Source: Candidatus Heimdallarchaeota archaeon AB_125
Lineage (GTDB): Archaea; Asgardarchaeota; Heimdallarchaeia; Heimdallarchaeales; Heimdallarchaeaceae
NCBI GenBank assembly: GCA_001940755.1
Contig: MEHH01000003.1
Coordinates: forward strand, 1-32,079
Direction of reading: 5' to 3'
DNA length: 32,079 bases
Shown: positions 15,417 to 23,284 of the stretch, piece by piece
Position numbering within the stretch: position 1 is the first letter of the stretch
Layout of the letters: every line of letters begins with the position of its first letter
The notes under the pieces: model-generated
Seen by the model: only the letters and a program-made list of their open reading frames with translations
Told to the model about the DNA's origin: nothing
The model's database searches: none
Translations under genes and position numbers: made by a program

Positions 15417-16016
15417 TCATTTGCTTTGCACTATTGCAACTTTAATGATATGTTGTCTTTTTGTATGAAAACTATAGATTTTAGGTATTTCAAATTCTGC
15501 CTTTATTATCTCTTTTACTTCTTTGTTATGATTCTCTACAAATTTTTTCAAAAACTCGATATTCTTTTCTTGGTAGAGATGAATTGAATAGGTTACATCA
15601 GATGCATTTAGAGCGGATAGTAAGAATTCTTGATCTTTGATCCCTCCTTGAACACCAAAAGGACTGTTCATCAAAACTGTATCAAATCGTAGTTTGGTGC
15701 TTCTTACATCTTCTTCTATAAACCTTACATCCACATCCAATTTAACTGCATTTTGTTTGGCAATTTCTAATGCATCCTTATCAATTTCCAAGCCACTTAC
15801 TTCTTTTGCACCTAATTGTTTAGCACCTATTCCAAACATTCCAGTTCCACAACAAAAATCTCCAACAGTTTTGTTTTCTATGTGTCCAAGCTGGTAAGCT
15901 CTCCAGAGAATCAAAGCTGCAATGCGTGGTGGAGTTTGGTATTGTTCTAATTCAATTTTAGGTTTCTGAAATGTTTGTACCTGAGAAAGAAGCATTTCAA
16001 TATCCTTCTGTTTCAT
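15417..16016 (-). CDS. METTL5-like N6-adenine RNA methyltransferase
   Basis: The protein is 199 aa. LEQYQTPPRIAALIL is the METTL5-type entry motif. The SAM site is FCCGTGMFGIGAKQLGA, and GLEID is the ribose strand. The catalytic motif reads Asn117-Ser-Pro-Phe120 (MNSPFG) where METTL5 has NPPF, a change in the second position. Human METTL5 methylates one adenine in 18S rRNA; an rRNA target here is inference. It is the last gene of the minus-strand block and starts one base after the trmJ stop, so translation is probably coupled. Confidence 0.8.
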   Translation of the reverse strand: MKQKDIEMLLSQVQTFQKPKIELEQYQTPPRIAALILWRAYQLGHIENKTVGDFCCGTGMFGIGAKQLGAKEVSGLEIDKDALEIAKQNAVKLDVDVRFIEEDVRSTKLRFDTVLMNSPFGVQGGIKDQEFLLSALNASDVTYSIHLYQEKNIEFLKKFVENHNKEVKEIIKAEFEIPKIYSFHTKRQHIIKVAIVQSK

Positions 16017-16017
16017 A

Positions 16018-16773
16018 CTAATCTCTTCCTTTTGTTTCTTTCAGCTGTTGAAGAATAGTTTTGAAAATACCTATTAACGAATGAATCTCTTCACTAGTTG
16101 AGAAACTTCTGTTAATAACAGTTGTAAAACTATGAAAAGCAATTGGTTTTCTGTAATCTTCATAATGAATCAAATCAATTAACTCTTGAACCAAATCAAA
16201 TAGAATCTTTCTTTCTACACTAGTTGATGTTCTTTCTTCTGCAATTCTCTTTTCAGTTTGTGATAGTTCCTTCCATATTTCATATAATATGATCGCAACA
16301 GCTTGAGAGATGTTCATGACCCTATGTTCACCTGGTACTGGAATATTGACCAAAATATCGCATAAACGTAATTCTTCATTTGACAAACCTCTGTCCTCTC
16401 TACCAAAAACAATTCCAATGATGCCTTGGGAAACATTTTGAATCTCACTAAGATTCCATGGAAATGACGGTTGTCTAAACACATTATAGTTCAAACCTGC
16501 TTTTGCTGAAGTTCCAATTAGAAATGAATAGTTTTGTTTAATTTCTTCTAAAGAACTGACAATTTCTGCATCTTCCAAGTATTTAATTGAGTGTTTAGCC
16601 CTCTTTCTCGCATCCCCATCTAAGTGATCAACTTGAGGTGCAATCAAAACTAATCTATTAATACCGAAGTTATTACATAGCCTTGCAATTGCACCTATAT
16701 TGCCCCCAATTCTAGGTTCAACTAAGATTACATCTTGTTTGAAATTTATTTCATAGTTTTTCATTTCTTTCAC
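16018..16773 (-). CDS. trmJ: TrmJ-family tRNA 2'-O-methyltransferase (SPOUT)
   Basis: The protein is 251 aa of the SPOUT class. The three motifs are NIGAIARLCNNFGI near the start, GIVFGREDRGLSNEEL, and NIPVPGEHRVMNISQAVAI, which forms the trefoil knot. The closest family is TrmJ, which methylates the 2'-OH of position 32 in tRNA; a C-terminal helical part at about 180-250 supports this. The GTG at 16773 and ATG at 16764 both overlap the end of the upstream hemK gene, so the two are probably co-translated. Confidence 0.85.
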   Translation of the reverse strand: MKEMKNYEINFKQDVILVEPRIGGNIGAIARLCNNFGINRLVLIAPQVDHLDGDARKRAKHSIKYLEDAEIVSSLEEIKQNYSFLIGTSAKAGLNYNVFRQPSFPWNLSEIQNVSQGIIGIVFGREDRGLSNEELRLCDILVNIPVPGEHRVMNISQAVAIILYEIWKELSQTEKRIAEERTSTSVERKILFDLVQELIDLIHYEDYRKPIAFHSFTTVINRSFSTSEEIHSLIGIFKTILQQLKETKGRD

Positions 16774-17386
16774 AAAAATCGATTTTTACTAAATATAGTT
16801 TCTCAAAGAATAGGGATAGTTGATTTTTTATTTCTAAATTCATTCCTTCTTTTTTTAAGTCTTGAATATCCTCATCAGACCAGCTAAGAGAGGAAAATAT
16901 TGTATAAAAAATGGTACTAATCTTGTTTTTTTGCAAAGAATCCAGCATAGTAAATGTCTCTTCATATCCTTTTTTTCCTCCGACTAGCATGAGCTTGTTT
17001 AAAGGGGACATAGTATCTTCTTCCTCTCCATCAGGTAAGTATGGTGGATTCCAGATGATAATATCTGATTTGAGATTATGAATTGCTTCAAGTTTATCCA
17101 TACATACAATATCAACTAGGTTACCAATATTGTTTAGCCTTAGATTTTGCTTTATTGCTTTTGTGGCACTAAAGGAGATATCCGATATTAGAAATTGTAT
17201 TTCAGGATTATTCTTAGCAAGTACAATAGAAATTATCCCCGATCCACTACCTATTTCTACAATTTTCTTTGTGTCGTTTGGTATATCTACCAAATCTAAT
17301 AAGAAAAATGTATCTTCAGCTGGAAAGTAGACATCGTCATCTAATTCTAGTTCTACTTCATATTTGGGGAAATTATATTTAACCAA
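16751..17386 (-). CDS. HemK2/Mtq2-like glutamine N5-methyltransferase
   Basis: The protein is 211 aa. YFPAEDTFFLLD matches the Mtq2/HemK2 entry motif. The SAM loop is VEIGSGSGIISI and the catalytic NPPY is at 113-116. It lacks the N-terminal helical domain of bacterial PrmC. In archaea and eukaryotes this type methylates the GGQ glutamine of the release factor; the aRF1 gene is at 29654-30922. It overlaps rsmA by 34 bases. The TTG at 17386 is the only visible start that keeps the N-terminal beta strand. Confidence 0.85.
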   Translation of the reverse strand: MVKYNFPKYEVELELDDDVYFPAEDTFFLLDLVDIPNDTKKIVEIGSGSGIISIVLAKNNPEIQFLISDISFSATKAIKQNLRLNNIGNLVDIVCMDKLEAIHNLKSDIIIWNPPYLPDGEEEDTMSPLNKLMLVGGKKGYEETFTMLDSLQKNKISTIFYTIFSSLSWSDEDIQDLKKEGMNLEIKNQLSLFFEKLYLVKIDFCERNEKL

Positions 17387-18237
17387 AGTTCTTCACCAAT
17401 CCTTTTTTTAATATGTTTATGGAATTGCACAAGTTCTTCTAGAGACATTGTAAAAACTCGTCTATCCATAAATTGAAGAGAATCTAGAATGCTTCTTTCA
17501 ACAGCTAAATCTCGCTTTTCCATTCTTTTAATTATATTCAGCAAAATAGTTCTAACTGTCTTTTTCTTATTAGTAAACAGCAATCTCACAAAAGCAGAAA
17601 AACTGTCGTAATTCTCTATGTTTACTTCTTCTTTTCTTGTTATGGAAACTATTGATGAGAAAATCTTGGGTTGAGGATAGAATGAAGTTGGTTTAACTGT
17701 TTTAAGATTCTTACAATTTGCTTTTGAATTTATCATAACTGAAATTCTTGAATAATCCTTGGTCCCAGGTTTGGCAAAAAATCTGTCTGCAAACTCTCTC
17801 TGATACATGAGAACAGCTAAATCAAAAGTGTGCTCTAGAAGTTTAAATGTAATTGGTGAGGATATTTGATAGGGGAGATTAGAGATACATTTGTTAAATC
17901 TAGGAAGATCAACTTTAACTGCATCTCCTTGAATTATTTCTACATTTGTAAAATCCTTTAGAAAACTAGTTAAAAAATTAGCCATTCTTTTATCCTGTTC
18001 AATAATAATCAACTTTTTAGCTCTACTAGCTAAGCATTTAGACAAGTTCCCTATCCCCCCACCTATTTCAAGTATCACATCCTTCGATTGTATATCTGCT
18101 TGATTTACTTGAAAATTAATTATTTTTGAATCAATAAGAAAATTCTGACCTCTTTGACTTGAGGGAGTAATATTCAATTCTTTTAAACTATCAAAAACAT
18201 GCTTTCTTAATTCAAAAGAGGAGGTCCAGCAATCCAT
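17353..18237 (-). CDS. rsmA: 16S rRNA dimethyladenosine methyltransferase
   Basis: The protein is 294 aa, the KsgA/Dim1 enzyme that dimethylates two neighbouring adenines near the 3' end of 16S rRNA during small-subunit assembly. RGQNFLID opens the fold. The SAM loop is LEIGGGIGNLS and the catalytic motif is NLPY at 120-123, followed by QISSPITF. The C-terminal helical domain includes FTNKKKTVRTIL. The ATG at 18237 is clear. DUF655 precedes by 20 bases and hemK2 overlaps, the classic archaeal order. Confidence 0.95.
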   Translation of the reverse strand: MDCWTSSFELRKHVFDSLKELNITPSSQRGQNFLIDSKIINFQVNQADIQSKDVILEIGGGIGNLSKCLASRAKKLIIIEQDKRMANFLTSFLKDFTNVEIIQGDAVKVDLPRFNKCISNLPYQISSPITFKLLEHTFDLAVLMYQREFADRFFAKPGTKDYSRISVMINSKANCKNLKTVKPTSFYPQPKIFSSIVSITRKEEVNIENYDSFSAFVRLLFTNKKKTVRTILLNIIKRMEKRDLAVERSILDSLQFMDRRVFTMSLEELVQFHKHIKKRIGEELWLNIISPNMK

Positions 18238-18257
18238 TAATCAAACCATTTTTGATG

Positions 18258-18923
18258 TTACCTTTTTTGTCCAGAATCTGCGGATGCAGTAAATAACCTA
18301 TGTTTCTCGTCTCCTTCTAATTCTTGCATAATTCTGTTGAGAACCATTTTTCTTATATCAGAGATCTTTACTCTTTCTTCAATATCGCTAAACGAGACAA
18401 AAGGCATACTTTTTCTTGATTGCAATATCTCCCACATTAACTTCTTTCCAATACCAGGCACTAATTGAAGAGAGTGAATACGGTTAGTAATGGGTTGAGC
18501 TTTATTGAAAAATGAAACAAATCTCTTTTCATTTTTGTTAATAATTTTGAGAACGGCTTCTTCTAGCGATTCATATCCAGTATTGGTTAAATCGTTTATA
18601 GTAATTCTCCTTTTGATTTGTTTAATTGGAGTTTCCTCACTGATTTTTGGTAAGGGTAATTCAGTGAACTGAAGATAACTACCCTTTTTGTCAACAACCA
18701 TATCGAGTAAACTAAACCATGTTGTACCAATGCCTTGAATAGTTGGTTCCCTTTGCTTTGTTTGACCAAATCCTTTACCTTCTGGTAAATAGTCAAGGAC
18801 TAGAATTCGTGATTCATTTTTCTTTGTATGTTTAACACGAGTAACGGGACCAATAATGAAATCCTCACTTTCAGAGGATTTTTCAGGACGTTTATTTGAT
18901 CCAGAACGTTGATTGTTTACCAT
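18258..18923 (-). CDS. DUF655 archaeal nucleic-acid-binding protein
   Basis: The protein is 221 aa. A charged, disordered start (1-20) is followed by an OB-like barrel (ESRILVLDYLPEG, then QGIGTTWFSLLDMVV). A helix-hairpin-helix comes next: LQLVPGIGKKLMWEILQSRK. DUF655 normally lies between rpoF and rsmA. Here rsmA follows normally, but on the upstream side a 2.1-kb opposite-strand element separates it from rpoF. Its biochemical role is unknown. Confidence 0.9.
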   Translation of the reverse strand: MVNNQRSGSNKRPEKSSESEDFIIGPVTRVKHTKKNESRILVLDYLPEGKGFGQTKQREPTIQGIGTTWFSLLDMVVDKKGSYLQFTELPLPKISEETPIKQIKRRITINDLTNTGYESLEEAVLKIINKNEKRFVSFFNKAQPITNRIHSLQLVPGIGKKLMWEILQSRKSMPFVSFSDIEERVKISDIRKMVLNRIMQELEGDEKHRLFTASADSGQKR

Positions 18924-18961
18924 GATACTTCTCTCTCTATGATTAGATTTTTTTGTTTTAA

Positions 18962-18985
18962 TGTTTAAATCTTTTTCTTATAAAG
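18962..18985 (-). promoter_or_regulatory. TATA-like boxes before DUF655
   Basis: The minus strand has TTATAA at 18978-18983 and GATTTAAAC at 18963-18971, 41-58 bases before the DUF655 ATG. With rpoF now 2.1 kb away behind an opposite-strand gene, the lower half of the old operon needs such a promoter. Confidence 0.35.
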
Positions 18986-19076
18986 TCATTTCTTAAAGCT
19001 ATACTAAGAGGATATTTCACTCTTTTTCAACCTCTTTCTACTCTGGATGTTTTTTCCCGAGTTTAAATAACATTCT

Positions 19077-21026
19077 GTGAATATACATTTGAGACAATTG
19101 GGTACACAAACAACTTTCAAATCACAAACTTCTACTAGAACTAGCTTGAAGACAGTGATGAGAAGCTATCAAGTTATACTGAAGTGTGTAAACCAATCCC
19201 ACAGAGAAGATATTAATCAAAGAATAATGGAATTAGAAGAACAGCAGCATCTATTACTCACCCCTCAAGTAGTTAAGAAAGCTATAGAATTATATAGAAC
19301 TAATCCGAAGGAAAGGTTCTTCACTCGACAACTCTGCAAAACAGTAGGGAAGAGTCCTAATATTGCACAAAGCGCTTTCCACTGGTTATACATAGCTATC
19401 AAAGGAAAGATAGATAAGGAAAAGAAAGTACAAGGGTTACTCAGTTTTCTAGCAAAAAAACCTCAACAGTTGATAGAATGGGTGATTTTCGGTAGATCTC
19501 CTTATTCTGAGCGAAGTTTAGAAAACTATTGGGGAGTAAAAAGAAGATATATAATCAATCTTCTTACAAGTTCTAGATTCCAAACTGACTCCTATTGGAG
19601 AAAGAAACACAAAAACACCTACTTTACTGACTTCCTACAATTCAACGACTCCCTTCCTTTTTCGACACAAACTGACATCCTCCAAGCTCTTGATGATACT
19701 CTGTTTTACTACAAACACGAATTTTCTCTCATCCCACAGCTTACTAAAAATCAGAAAGCATTTCTGAAAAAACTCCAACTATTAAAGAAGGAACAGAATA
19801 CCGTAGTACCTTTTCTCACTTCATGGATAAATAGCCATCAAACTTCTCGATGGAAAAGTCTCAAAGAACTCGCAGAACAACTAGCGACAATTATAGGCAA
19901 GCCTTCCCGAAAACTCTTCTCAGCAGTAAGACTGATTATTGTTTTCACACTCTTTGATCATTACATGCAGAGTGTCCCTCAGTTAATCAAGGCTCTCCCT
20001 ATAGCTAATATTGTTCCCCCACCATTTAAACGTAAAAAGAAAGGAAGATTACCCATTAAATTATTAATAAAAAAGGATTATGTTATCATTCGAGAAGGGA
20101 ATGCACAAGAATTAACAGAACAATTCAAGAAGCAAGGATGGACAGAATTTGGTTTTCCAAGGAAAGGAAAACAGCGATTAACAGCTCAAGTTCACTTCCC
20201 TCCGAAAGTACTAGAGTATCTCAATAATGGTGCTCATATCAAGGTCTTTCAGGTAAGTAGCGGTAAAGCTCCTAGTTTCAAACCTTGTGTGGATGTAGTT
20301 TTAGAAGGAATACCTGCTTGTTTCTACTCATCTATGCTTCTTCACCATTATCTTTCGCAAATTCCTTCTAAAAAAACTTCTATCATTGGAATTGATATTA
20401 ACCGCTTAGGACAATATATGGTTGCTTTTAACACCTTAGTAGATCTTCCTCCAGATTTACTAGCTTTAGCCACACATTATGACCATCTCAGTACGAAGGT
20501 AATTGACGAACTTAACCGAGGATATCTTAGAAAACGAAAGGAGCGTGATACTTACGGAAGTTGTAAACTTAAGGGGGAACTCAATCGTGTCTATATTCGT
20601 CGCAGAAGAATTCTTCGTGAGATCACCCGTCTCCTTCCACATTTTCTTGCAGCAGTGTTGGTGAAGAAGCAGTGTAAAGTTCTCAAAATTGAACGCTTAA
20701 CAGCTGACCCTACAGGTACTAAAGGTGCCTTAGCGAAAGCAATCTACACCATGCCTGACAATTTGTTTATTTACAAAAAAGCTGTCTGGTTAGCTTCTCT
20801 CAAGCTAGGATATAACGTGAAGTTAGAAACGATCAATCCCTATCATACTAGCACCATTCATCATAGGTGTGGTGGTTCTCTCACTCGTCAAAAAGGTCAG
20901 TACGATGTTGCTCCTTGTACCAAGTGTAGTCAACAAGTTAATACTCACCTCAATGCTGCCAAAAATATTGCTTCCCTCCAAGGTACTCTCCTTCCTCTAG
21001 ATCCTTTCCCCTCGTCGCACGCGTAG
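19077..21026 (+). CDS. Long TnpB-like RNA-guided nuclease homologue, possibly with altered RuvC site
   Basis: The protein is 649 aa, against about 400 for usual TnpB. Residues 1-320 are mainly helical and unrecognised. Residues 325-410 look like the WED barrel (PIKLLIKKDYVIIREG, then HIKVFQVSSGKAP). The RuvC part has Asp440 in IIGIDINRLGQ and Glu539 in LKIERL. The zinc ribbon is His595-x2-Cys598 and Cys614-x2-Cys617, with His for the usual first Cys. The last motif reads NTHLNAAKNIA, so His624 stands where TnpB has the catalytic Asp of D-x-N-A-A. The GTG at 19077 lies just after the TATA-like GTTTAAATAA (19061-19070). The ATG at 19158 may be the real start. It could be a weakened nuclease or a guide-RNA-directed binder. 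Confidence 0.75.
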   Translation: MNIHLRQLGTQTTFKSQTSTRTSLKTVMRSYQVILKCVNQSHREDINQRIMELEEQQHLLLTPQVVKKAIELYRTNPKERFFTRQLCKTVGKSPNIAQSAFHWLYIAIKGKIDKEKKVQGLLSFLAKKPQQLIEWVIFGRSPYSERSLENYWGVKRRYIINLLTSSRFQTDSYWRKKHKNTYFTDFLQFNDSLPFSTQTDILQALDDTLFYYKHEFSLIPQLTKNQKAFLKKLQLLKKEQNTVVPFLTSWINSHQTSRWKSLKELAEQLATIIGKPSRKLFSAVRLIIVFTLFDHYMQSVPQLIKALPIANIVPPPFKRKKKGRLPIKLLIKKDYVIIREGNAQELTEQFKKQGWTEFGFPRKGKQRLTAQVHFPPKVLEYLNNGAHIKVFQVSSGKAPSFKPCVDVVLEGIPACFYSSMLLHHYLSQIPSKKTSIIGIDINRLGQYMVAFNTLVDLPPDLLALATHYDHLSTKVIDELNRGYLRKRKERDTYGSCKLKGELNRVYIRRRRILREITRLLPHFLAAVLVKKQCKVLKIERLTADPTGTKGALAKAIYTMPDNLFIYKKAVWLASLKLGYNVKLETINPYHTSTIHHRCGGSLTRQKGQYDVAPCTKCSQQVNTHLNAAKNIASLQGTLLPLDPFPSSHA

Positions 21027-21071
21027 GGGATCCACTCAAACGACGGTTAGGTAGCCTCTGCAAGCCTAACC
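21007..21071 (+). ncRNA. Candidate omega RNA scaffold at the 3' end of the tnpB-like gene
   Basis: Bases 21007-21012 (TCCCCT) pair with 21025-21030 (AGGGGA). The loop segment CGTCG at 21013-21017 pairs with CGACG at 21041-21045, which makes an H-type pseudoknot. A hairpin follows directly: GGTTAGG 21045-21051 with CCTAACC 21065-21071 around a 13-base loop. The structure overlaps the last codons and stop of the gene, as in known TnpB guide RNAs, which are cut from the 3' end of the tnpB transcript. The 5' border is unknown. The guide would be the bases after the element's right end, beyond 21071. Confidence 0.5.
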
Positions 21072-21148
21072 AAGTTTCATAACGTGTGTAAATAAGTAGG
21101 AATCAAAAAAACTTTTTGCTTTCTTGGTATTAATCCCATTTTGTGTTC

Positions 21149-21502
21149 TTATAGAGCTTTGGGTTCTCTATCGATAAATGGCTTAATTATATCAAAGATT
21201 TCATTGATATCAGAATCTGTGAGCATTTGAGGTTCTTTTGAGAGCAAATCCTTCAATTCTTCTGTAGATGGAGGGAGTATATTTGCAATTGTATATGCAG
21301 ATAGTTCAGAAAGTTTGTATTTTTTCATTAACCTCGCAACGATTTTTCTAGATTCTTCAGGTTCAATTCTAGCATTTTGCATAGCATGCTCAAATGCAAC
21401 TCTTTGCCAGTAGGAAAGTTCTGATTCTTCACTTCTTTCCTGTAAAATACGCATAGCTTCAGAAATTGTTAATGGTTTTTTATCGAGACCATGTTTAGGC
21501 AT
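21149..21502 (-). CDS. rpoF: RNA polymerase subunit F (Rpb4-like)
   Basis: The protein is 117 aa with the Rpb4/RpoF helical core: LTISEAMRILQERS, then SYWQRVAFEHAMQNARI, and the C-terminal HRDC-like part LSELSAYTIANILPPSTEEL. It forms the polymerase stalk with subunit E. It follows rpl21e by 12 bases, the standard archaeal pair. Downstream the usual DUF655 gene is displaced by the tnpB-like element. The minus strand after the stop carries GTTTTTTTGATTCC, a possible T-rich terminator near 21100-21113. Confidence 0.93.
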   Translation of the reverse strand: MPKHGLDKKPLTISEAMRILQERSEESELSYWQRVAFEHAMQNARIEPEESRKIVARLMKKYKLSELSAYTIANILPPSTEELKDLLSKEPQMLTDSDINEIFDIIKPFIDREPKAL

Positions 21503-21514
21503 AAAATCACTTCA

Positions 21515-21826
21515 TTAATTTTCTTGTTGAATAACAGAACGACTTAAGCGTAAGTGTTCTTTTGCACAGATAATTTGCTTCCAAGCTTTTCCTTGTCTTA
21601 TTAAAACAATGAAAGCTTTTCCTTGCTTTTTTGTAATCTCTCCAGTTTTACCTTGATATCTTTTATGAGGCATTCCTCTATGTTCACCTGAATCAATAAT
21701 AATATCGACTATGTCGCCTTCGTTGAAATCTCGCAATAGATAGTCTAAAGGTCGAATACCTTTATCTCTTACATGCTTTCTCATGAGATGTCTTGTTCTG
21801 GCACGATAACCTTTGGATTTTCGCAT
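21515..21826 (-). CDS. rpl21e: Ribosomal protein L21e
   Basis: The protein is 103 aa and basic. RKSKGYRARTRHLMRKHVRD at the start and RYQGKTGEITKKQGKAFIV identify archaeal/eukaryotic eL21 of the large subunit. The ATG at 21826 is preceded by AAGGTG. The 117 bases before it include TATA-like stretches, so it may have its own promoter within the block. Confidence 0.97.
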   Translation of the reverse strand: MRKSKGYRARTRHLMRKHVRDKGIRPLDYLLRDFNEGDIVDIIIDSGEHRGMPHKRYQGKTGEITKKQGKAFIVLIRQGKAWKQIICAKEHLRLSRSVIQQEN

Positions 21827-21943
21827 ACTTTACACCTTTATGTCATAATACACAAGTGAGCAAATTCCCTCGATGTAACTTTTAATCTTTTCGTTATCCG
21901 TTCTGGTGATAGTAGAACTAAACTTCAAAACTAATGGGTTTAT

Positions 21944-23284
21944 TCAAGCCTTATTTGAATCATCTTGAATCTCGATAACATCCAGTTCTTTACATTTGGC
22001 TTTAATTCCAGTAATTTCCGCTATACTCGGCTTGGTCCTATCATTATCTCCTGAAATCAATTCTTTAACATAACAACCACCATCACAAGTTATTACGGCT
22101 TCAATATGGGTTTCATCGATTCTTGTGCATTTAATGGAAAATGTTATTTTTTTTCTGATTAAGTCTGCTCTTCTATGAGATACTCTTTGAGGGGTTCGTT
22201 GATCTATTGGTCGGTTTTGAAAGAATTCTTCAATTTCAATAATTTTCTCTTCAGAAATGACATTTTCAAAAACAACAAGAGCTTTATACTTCTTCTTGGT
22301 TCTCTCTGCTGCGCTTTTTAAATCTCTCAACTCATTTTTTGAAGACCATCTGTATTTTGAAACATCTATCTTTCCTTTTCCATATTGATTAGTATTCTTT
22401 TCAAGTTCTTGCAAATCTATAGTTCGAACTTTTGGATCGATTATTTCAAGAACAAAAGGTCTCCCTGTTCCCAACATCAAAGCATCTATATCTTCTCTTC
22501 CTGCCCCATGCAGTACTCCTTTAAATCCATTTGTTATTCTAAGAGCTTCATATTCTGCAAGTTCTTCTACTGATTCTTGGTATTTTTTTCCTGTATGGTT
22601 GCATTCTTCGCATCCTCTTCCTTTGCATTTCCAACAAGGCCAACGAGTTTGAGGTAGAGTTCTGATATACTTACGATATCTCCCATAGATATACAGAGGT
22701 TTGATTTTGAGATTAATAGTAGAAGTTAAAGGACTTGTTTCAATGACAATTTCTGGAGATTGAAAGTCGGTTTCCTTTGAAAGCTGTTCCCCAACTTTGC
22801 CCCCTATCAATCGATTAAATTCTTGTTTCAGATATTCTGTTTGAGTTAAATCAAATTCTTCTTTCAGAATTCTCTCTCTTTCCAAGAACTCTTTAGGTAG
22901 TGAGGTCCCTATTAGAAAAGTTTCGAATTCATAATTTTCAACTTCTGGTAAGATTGTTTGAAAAATATTTTCAGTTTTCTCAGCTAGAGTATTCTGACAA
23001 ATATAACACTCTTTTGAGCTCTTTGATATGATCCCCTTTTTCTTTAGAGTGTTCCTTGCTAGCTTATTATCTGATTTTGATAGGATTTGGAGCTTTGATA
23101 GGGAGTTTTCCGTCGCATTATTTGAAAGAGATAATGCTAAGAAATCCTTTATTACTGAACCTCTATGCTTATTTGTTGTTCCAGTTGACACATTTGAAAA
23201 CTGTCTCCCCAGGCAAAAATCGCAAATAGAATATGATTCCAATATTTTCATTGCTTTTTCGTACATAGTCATTTTGTCAGGCAC
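21944..23284 (-). CDS. pus10: tRNA pseudouridine synthase Pus10
   Basis: The protein is 446 aa. The N-terminal THUMP-like part has a zinc site formed by Cys21-x2-Cys24 and Cys93-x2-Cys96. The catalytic domain has GAGREDIDALMLGTGRPFV with catalytic Asp267. A second Cys-rich loop, PCWKCKGRGCEECNHTG at 216-232, resembles a DnaJ-type CxxCxGxG motif. Pus10 makes pseudouridine 54 (and often 55) in the T-loop of archaeal tRNA. GTG 23284 overlaps the trmY stop; ATG 23272 is the alternative. The upstream gene is trmY, which methylates the same base. Confidence 0.95.
   Translation of the reverse strand: MPDKMTMYEKAMKILESYSICDFCLGRQFSNVSTGTTNKHRGSVIKDFLALSLSNNATENSLSKLQILSKSDNKLARNTLKKKGIISKSSKECYICQNTLAEKTENIFQTILPEVENYEFETFLIGTSLPKEFLERERILKEEFDLTQTEYLKQEFNRLIGGKVGEQLSKETDFQSPEIVIETSPLTSTINLKIKPLYIYGRYRKYIRTLPQTRWPCWKCKGRGCEECNHTGKKYQESVEELAEYEALRITNGFKGVLHGAGREDIDALMLGTGRPFVLEIIDPKVRTIDLQELEKNTNQYGKGKIDVSKYRWSSKNELRDLKSAAERTKKKYKALVVFENVISEEKIIEIEEFFQNRPIDQRTPQRVSHRRADLIRKKITFSIKCTRIDETHIEAVITCDGGCYVKELISGDNDRTKPSIAEITGIKAKCKELDVIEIQDDSNKA

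Larger units (their letters stand above)
19000..21080 (+). mobile_element. TnpB-type (IS605/IS1341-like) insertion splitting the rpoF-DUF655 gene order
   Basis: The element consists of one tnpB-like gene without a neighbouring tnpA, plus a structured 3' end. The borders are approximate. The left end must lie in 18924-19076, where a weak stem (AAGAGG 19006-19011 with CCTCTT 19031-19036) is seen. The right end lies after the hairpin ending at 21071. It runs opposite to all neighbours from 15417 to 25210 and interrupts an order conserved among archaea. G+C is visibly higher and Ctc, Tcc and Ctt codons are more common than around it. Both are signs of transfer. Confidence 0.6.

Noticed and set aside
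16751..17386. A frameshift between rsmA and hemK2, because the genes overlap by 34 bases.
   Set aside because: Both proteins are complete with their own motifs and normal ends, and such overlaps are common in archaeal operons.
18596..18796. Minus-strand frame of 66 codons inside DUF655.
   Set aside because: It overlaps the well-supported DUF655 frame and has no family resemblance.
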